From Betaproteobacteria bacterium (lineage in GTDB: Bacteria > Pseudomonadota > Gammaproteobacteria > Burkholderiales > Burkholderiaceae_C): a DNA stretch of 8,442 nt. A program made the position numbers and the translations under genes. The notes beneath the pieces are model-generated. The model saw only the letters and a list, made by a program, of their open reading frames with translations, did not search any database and was not told the origin of the DNA. Positions 6,071 to 8,442 of the stretch are shown in pieces (the stretch's first letter is position 1; every line of letters begins with the position of its first letter). Location of the stretch: positions 1 through 8,442 of the forward strand of contig RFNL01000342.1 in NCBI GenBank assembly GCA_009927195.1. Direction: 5' to 3'.

Positions 6071-7054
6071 ATGGGGTGTGTTTTGAAGCAAATTGCCAGC
6101 GTTTGGGTCTCGCTTTGTTTGTCCATGGGTCTGATGGCTTGGGCTAAGGCGGCAGAATCCGTCAAGTCTTCCCAGTCCACCACCAAAAAAGCCGCTGTTC
6201 AAGCCCAGCGACACAAAGCCAAAACGCCCGTCAAAGCCCGCGTCGATACACGTCCATCCTTTGGCAAGGTAGCGGGTTTGCACGAGGTGAGCGATGAACT
6301 CTCTCTCAAATCCAGCGTGGCCTTGGTGGTTGACCAAGAAACCCAAGAGGTCTTGCTCAGCAAGAACGACAGCGCGGTCTTGCCCATTGCCTCCATCACC
6401 AAGCTGATGACAGGGTTGCTGATCAATGAAGCGCAGTTGCCTCTGGATGAAATCATCACCATCACCCAAGACGATGTGGACACCGAAAAAGGCAGTCGCT
6501 CGCGCTTGCAAGTGGGTACCAGTTTGGCCCGGGGGGAGTTGTTGCATTTGGCCCTGATGGCCAGTGAAAACCGCGCCGCCCATGCCTTGGGTCGCACTTT
6601 CCCAGGTGGTTTTCAGCACTTTGTGGGCTTGATGAACCAAAAAGCCAAAGACATTGGCATGACCGACACCCGTTTTGTCGAGCCCACGGGTTTGTCCAGT
6701 CATAACCAGTCCAGCGCAAAAGACCTGGTCACATTGGTGCAAACCGCTTACCGCGAGCCCTTGTTGCGCGACTTGTCCACCAGCGACAGCCATGTGGTGG
6801 ACGTGGGCCGCCACAGCCTCAAATACAAAACCACCAACCGCTTGATCAACAACCCCAGCTGGGACATCGGTCTGCAAAAAACCGGTTACATCTCTGAGGC
6901 CGGCCAATGCCTGGTCATGCAAGCCAAAATTGCCGGTCGCAAATTGATCATGGTTTTCTTGGATTCAGCCGGCAAATTCAGCCGCATTGCCGATGCCGAG
7001 CGCGTTCGCCGTTGGGTAGAGGCCAAGCATCGCGTTTCTGTGCCGCAAACTTAA
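6071..7054 (+). CDS. pbpG: D-alanyl-D-alanine endopeptidase (PBP7 type), exported
   Basis: A serine peptidase of the S11 family (low-molecular-weight penicillin-binding protein) that cleaves D-Ala-meso-DAP cross-links of peptidoglycan in the periplasm. From ATG 6071 it has 327 residues. An N-terminal signal peptide (hydrophobic core about 8-24, AKA-A near 25-28) is followed by a Lys/Ala-rich linker to about residue 60. The three catalytic motifs are complete and well spaced: Ser108-Ile-Thr-Lys111 (ASITKLM), Ser165-Glu-Asn167 (ASENRAA) and Lys270-Thr-Gly272 (LQKTGYI). The frame is open back to 5999, but the extra residues would place a charged, Phe-rich stretch before the signal peptide, so ATG 6071 is preferred. 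TTG 6083 is an alternative. No good ribosome binding site is visible. It could act as a DD-carboxypeptidase instead, but the length and lack of a C-terminal amphipathic anchor favour PBP7. Confidence 0.9.
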   Translation: MGCVLKQIASVWVSLCLSMGLMAWAKAAESVKSSQSTTKKAAVQAQRHKAKTPVKARVDTRPSFGKVAGLHEVSDELSLKSSVALVVDQETQEVLLSKNDSAVLPIASITKLMTGLLINEAQLPLDEIITITQDDVDTEKGSRSRLQVGTSLARGELLHLALMASENRAAHALGRTFPGGFQHFVGLMNQKAKDIGMTDTRFVEPTGLSSHNQSSAKDLVTLVQTAYREPLLRDLSTSDSHVVDVGRHSLKYKTTNRLINNPSWDIGLQKTGYISEAGQCLVMQAKIAGRKLIMVFLDSAGKFSRIADAERVRRWVEAKHRVSVPQT

Positions 7055-7101
7055 ATCCCGTCATTTATACAAGTCATGTGGAAAGATTAGGCTTGGATGA
7101 G

Positions 7102-7126
7102 GTGGGTGATTAAACGATTAGCCCAC
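7102..7126. other. Weak inverted repeat between convergent genes
   Basis: GTGGG (7102-7106) pairs with CCCAC (7122-7126), with a further G-U pair inside and a loop holding two GATTA copies. It lies between the end of pbpG and the end of the minus-strand toxin gene, where a bidirectional terminator might be expected. No T tract follows on either strand, so it is not called a terminator. Nothing else is visible in 7055-7148. Confidence 0.2.
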
Positions 7127-7148
7127 TGTTCGCTTTGCGCCATCAAAT

Positions 7149-7418
7149 TTAACGATAGACCTCACGACGGTGGCCGACTTCGACCACAAGAATCGTCACC
7201 ACCTTATCTTTGATGTCGCATATGACGCGGACATCACCCACTCGATATCGCCAGTAAGAGCCCAACTTCGGGCCAACCAAATTCTTGCCTTGACTTCGGG
7301 GATCTTCCAAGGGGGCAATCCGCTCATCCATAAAGTCAAGCACCCGAAGCGCTATAGATTTATCCAGCTTTTTGAGTTGCCTGAGTGAGGTCTCCGAGTA
7401 CTTAATGATCCAAGTCAA
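7149..7418 (-). CDS. Type II toxin, RelE/ParE superfamily
   Basis: A small basic protein of 89 residues with the RelE/ParE fold signature: an N-terminal strand and helix hairpin (IIKYSETSLRQLKKLDKS), then GPKLGSYWRYRVGDVRVICDI and a C-terminal VVEVGHRREVYR. Arg58, Arg64, Arg84 and Tyr88 sit where RelE-type mRNA interferases place their RNA-cleaving or -binding residues. Ribosome-dependent mRNA cleavage is therefore inferred, though a gyrase-directed ParE activity cannot be excluded. The only reasonable start is TTG at 7418. It is preceded at 7 nt by TGAGG (7430-7426, minus strand), and both elements lie inside the antitoxin gene. The 17-nt overlap makes translation coupled and keeps toxin output below antitoxin. 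It lies convergent to pbpG. Confidence 0.85.
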   Translation of the reverse strand: MTWIIKYSETSLRQLKKLDKSIALRVLDFMDERIAPLEDPRSQGKNLVGPKLGSYWRYRVGDVRVICDIKDKVVTILVVEVGHRREVYR

Positions 7419-7629
7419 GGGATTTCCTCACCTCAATTGAATCAATGACCGCCTCTTGGCCTTTGCGCACGCGCTCCATCGTGGCATCTGCCAAGTAGAA
7501 GTCCTCCAGGTCATCCAGTCCACGCTCAATGAGTTCTCGCAAGTAGTAGGACTTGGCACGACCCGTCAGATGAGCGAGATTGTCAAGACGCTGCTCGATA
7601 AGTGGGTCTAAACGGATTGATAAAGTCAT
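7402..7629 (-). CDS. Type II antitoxin, RelB/ribbon-helix-helix type
   Basis: A 75-residue protein. Its N-terminus TLSIRLDP forms the DNA-binding beta strand of a ribbon-helix-helix fold, followed by two helices (about 9-22 and 26-45, with HLTGRAKSYYLRELIERGL). The acidic C-terminal tail (about 45-75) should wrap the toxin. Antitoxin and toxin together are expected to repress their own promoter. ATG 7629 is chosen because AGGAGT (7641-7636, minus strand) sits 6 nt upstream. An earlier in-frame ATG at 7653 would put that ribosome binding site inside the gene. The antitoxin gene precedes the toxin gene, the usual order. Confidence 0.85.
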   Translation of the reverse strand: MTLSIRLDPLIEQRLDNLAHLTGRAKSYYLRELIERGLDDLEDFYLADATMERVRKGQEAVIDSIEVRKSLDLDH

Positions 7630-7643
7630 GGGGCGACTCCTGT

Positions 7644-7671
7644 TTGCGTGCATTAAGTGTATTACACGCAA
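7644..7671 (-). promoter_or_regulatory. Probable operator/promoter of the toxin-antitoxin operon
   Basis: Two nested symmetries occur. TTGCGTG (7644-7650) and CACGCAA (7665-7671) form perfect 7-bp arms 14 nt apart. GTGTATTACAC (7657-7667) is an 11-bp palindrome around one central base. On the + strand GTGCATTA (7648-7655) and GTGTATTA (7657-7664) are near-identical direct repeats. On the minus strand TAATAC within the palindrome resembles a -10 box, but no good -35 was found. The position 7-35 nt before the antitoxin ribosome binding site fits autoregulation by a ribbon-helix-helix protein. Confidence 0.6.
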
Positions 7672-7728
7672 GACAAACTGAATCGCCCCGGGTCTTCAAT
7701 GCCAGTTGGTTTAAATTGCCCTCGTATT

Positions 7729-7765
7729 CTCATCTCGTTGGGCCTGCCTCGGTATGAGTTTTTTT
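7729..7765 (+). terminator. Weak terminator-like hairpin with seven T
   Basis: CTCAT (7729-7733) pairs with ATGAG (7754-7758), with further imperfect pairing inside (UCG with CGG, then GG with CC). Seven T follow directly at 7759-7765. It would stop + strand transcription entering the EPS operon, for example antisense read-through across the toxin-antitoxin module. The stem is short and interrupted. Confidence 0.3.
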
Positions 7766-7771
7766 AACCAA

Positions 7772-7787
7772 TGGCACTTATGCAGCA
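7772..7787 (+). promoter_or_regulatory. Sigma-54-like -24/-12 element before the EPS regulator
   Basis: TGGCAC (7772-7777), five bases, then CAGCA (7783-7787). The invariant GG and GC dinucleotides are 12 nt apart as in RpoN promoters. The -24 half matches the consensus fully; the -12 half matches only at GCA. The predicted start near 7798 gives a leader of about 96 nt before the regulator ATG. A competing sigma-70 -10 (TACACT, 7799-7804) has no good -35. No enhancer site was identified. Confidence 0.35.
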
Positions 7788-7846
7788 CCCAAAAACGCTA
7801 CACTTGTTTAACTTCGAACAGAAGTAATTCCCCGACTGACGCGCAG

Positions 7847-7893
7847 GTGCCCGACTGGACCAGGCACTGCGGTAGCCTGGGTGAAGTTTTTTT
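7847..7893 (+). promoter_or_regulatory. Structured leader with ops-like element before the EPS regulator
   Basis: TGCGGTAGCCTG (7868-7879) agrees at 10 of 12 positions with the ops element GGCGGTAGCGTG that recruits RfaH-type antiterminators, including the whole GCGGTAGC core. It overlaps a hairpin, CCAGGC (7860-7865) with GCCTGG (7875-7880), loop of 9 nt. That is followed 6 nt later by seven T (7887-7893) directly before the ATG. An alternative stem, GTGCC (7847-7851) with GGCAC (7863-7867), would block that hairpin. Function is inferred from motif and position only; no RfaH homologue lies in the window. Confidence 0.4.
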
Positions 7894-8268
7894 ATGACTA
7901 GCCGTCAAGCCCAAATCCAAGAAGACACCAACTTTCGGGTTTTGCGCATCCTGCAAGAAAACCCCGATTTGACCCAGCGTGAGCTTGCTGAAAAACTCGG
8001 TGTCAGTGTGGGCGGCCTCAACTACTGCCTCAAAGCCTTGATGGACAAGGGCTGGGTGAAGATGCAAAACTTTCACCAGAGCAAAAACAAATTCAAATAT
8101 GTTTATTTGCTCACGCCCCAAGGGGTGAGCGAGCGCATGGCCCTGACCAGCCGCTTCTTGCAGCGAAAAATGGCCGAGTACGAAGCTTTGAAGGCTGAAA
8201 TAGATTCACTTCGCGTTGAAGCCGGTTCCAATGCTTTATCCATGAACCCAACGGCAGATCAGTCATGA
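7894..8268 (+). CDS. MarR-type EPS-associated transcriptional regulator
   Basis: A 124-residue winged helix-turn-helix DNA-binding protein matching the group of MarR-like regulators found at the head of exopolysaccharide loci. Helices around residues 12-52 (NFRVLRILQENPDLTQRELAEKLG, then VSVGGLNYCLKALMDKG in the recognition helix region) are followed by a wing (about 57-75, NKFKYVYLLTPQG). A charged C-terminal helix (about 77-110) is likely a dimerising coiled coil. No ligand-binding or catalytic domain is seen. ATG 7894 has only a weak ribosome binding site (TGAAG 7882-7886, then seven T). The stop overlaps the ATG of the next gene by 4 nt, so the two are translationally coupled. It probably controls the EPS operon it heads; activator or repressor cannot be told. 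Confidence 0.85.
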   Translation: MTSRQAQIQEDTNFRVLRILQENPDLTQRELAEKLGVSVGGLNYCLKALMDKGWVKMQNFHQSKNKFKYVYLLTPQGVSERMALTSRFLQRKMAEYEALKAEIDSLRVEAGSNALSMNPTADQS

Positions 8269-8442
8269 CCAACATCACCCCTGTCATTCTTTGCGGCGGC
8301 TCCGGCACACGGTTGTGGCCTTTGAGTCGCAAAAGTTTTCCCAAGCAGTTTGTGCCACTGATTGGCCACAAAAGTTTGTTGCAATTGACTTTGGAGCGGG
8401 TGGCATCCCTGGGGCAGGGGGTGGTGTGCGTTGCTTCAGATG
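8265..8442 (+). CDS. Mannose-1-phosphate guanylyltransferase, N-terminal part (runs off window)
   Basis: This enzyme makes GDP-mannose from mannose-1-phosphate and GTP for exopolysaccharide synthesis. The 59 visible codons contain the nucleotidyltransferase signature VILCGGSGTRLWPLSR followed by SFPKQFVPLIG, typical of the ManC/AlgA/CpsB family. The full protein may be bifunctional, with a C-terminal phosphomannose isomerase domain, but that part is outside the window. ATG 8265 overlaps the TGA of the upstream regulator (ATGA), and the family N-terminus begins within a few residues, so the start is secure. It is in one operon with the EPS regulator and points to a mannose- or fucose-containing polysaccharide locus continuing to the right. 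Confidence 0.92.
   Translation, partial: MTNITPVILCGGSGTRLWPLSRKSFPKQFVPLIGHKSLLQLTLERVASLGQGVVCVASD

Noticed and set aside
6035..6922. A 295-codon open frame on the minus strand opposite pbpG
   Set aside because: pbpG has all three catalytic motifs in the opposite strand; the antisense frame shows no domain and is a codon-bias artefact.
7055..7148. Remnant of a gene or mobile element between pbpG and the toxin gene
   Set aside because: All frames are closed quickly and no terminal repeat or transposase fragment is visible; only a weak inverted repeat remains.

Overview
The window comes from a betaproteobacterial chromosome, most likely order Burkholderiales and probably family Comamonadaceae. 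The evidence is the gene order ilvI-ilvH-ilvC-psd-pssA-leuA, the betaproteobacterial look of the proteins (for example the Gly-Glu-Gly-Ser cofactor motif in IlvI), moderately high GC and heavy use of TTG for leucine. No database was consulted, so the family-level placement is inference.

Positions 1-4259 hold two transcription blocks on the + strand. The first is ilvI (5' end outside the window), ilvH and ilvC, the first two steps of branched-chain amino acid synthesis. It is closed by a probable intrinsic terminator at 2712-2758. The second is psd and pssA, a phosphatidylethanolamine block that runs backwards along its pathway (PssA makes phosphatidylserine, Psd decarboxylates it).

Positions 4249-5966 hold leuA with a textbook attenuator. 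A promoter-like sequence over the pssA stop codon leads into an 18-codon leader ORF (17 aa) with five leucine codons in a row. A perfect 10-bp terminator hairpin with a T-rich tail follows, then leuA. The leader start codon seems to sit almost at the transcript 5' end and inside the putative pause hairpin. This is the best supported regulatory element in the window.

Positions 5967-7148 hold pbpG, encoding an exported D-Ala-D-Ala endopeptidase, and a short gap. Positions 7149-7671 hold a minus-strand RelE/ParE-type toxin-antitoxin module. The toxin has a TTG start nested in the antitoxin gene, and a palindromic operator lies upstream of the antitoxin.

Positions 7672-8442 are the left edge of an exopolysaccharide (EPS) locus. 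A MarR-type EPS-associated regulator overlaps by 4 nt a mannose-1-phosphate guanylyltransferase gene that runs off the window. The roughly 220 nt before the regulator are unusually structured: a sigma-54-like -24/-12 element, an 8-bp direct repeat, two mutually exclusive hairpins, and an ops-like GCGGTAGC inside a hairpin followed by seven T. This suggests control of EPS transcription by specialised initiation and by antitermination. It is the part of the window with the most potential novelty, but it rests on motif inspection only. The remaining genes are ordinary housekeeping genes.
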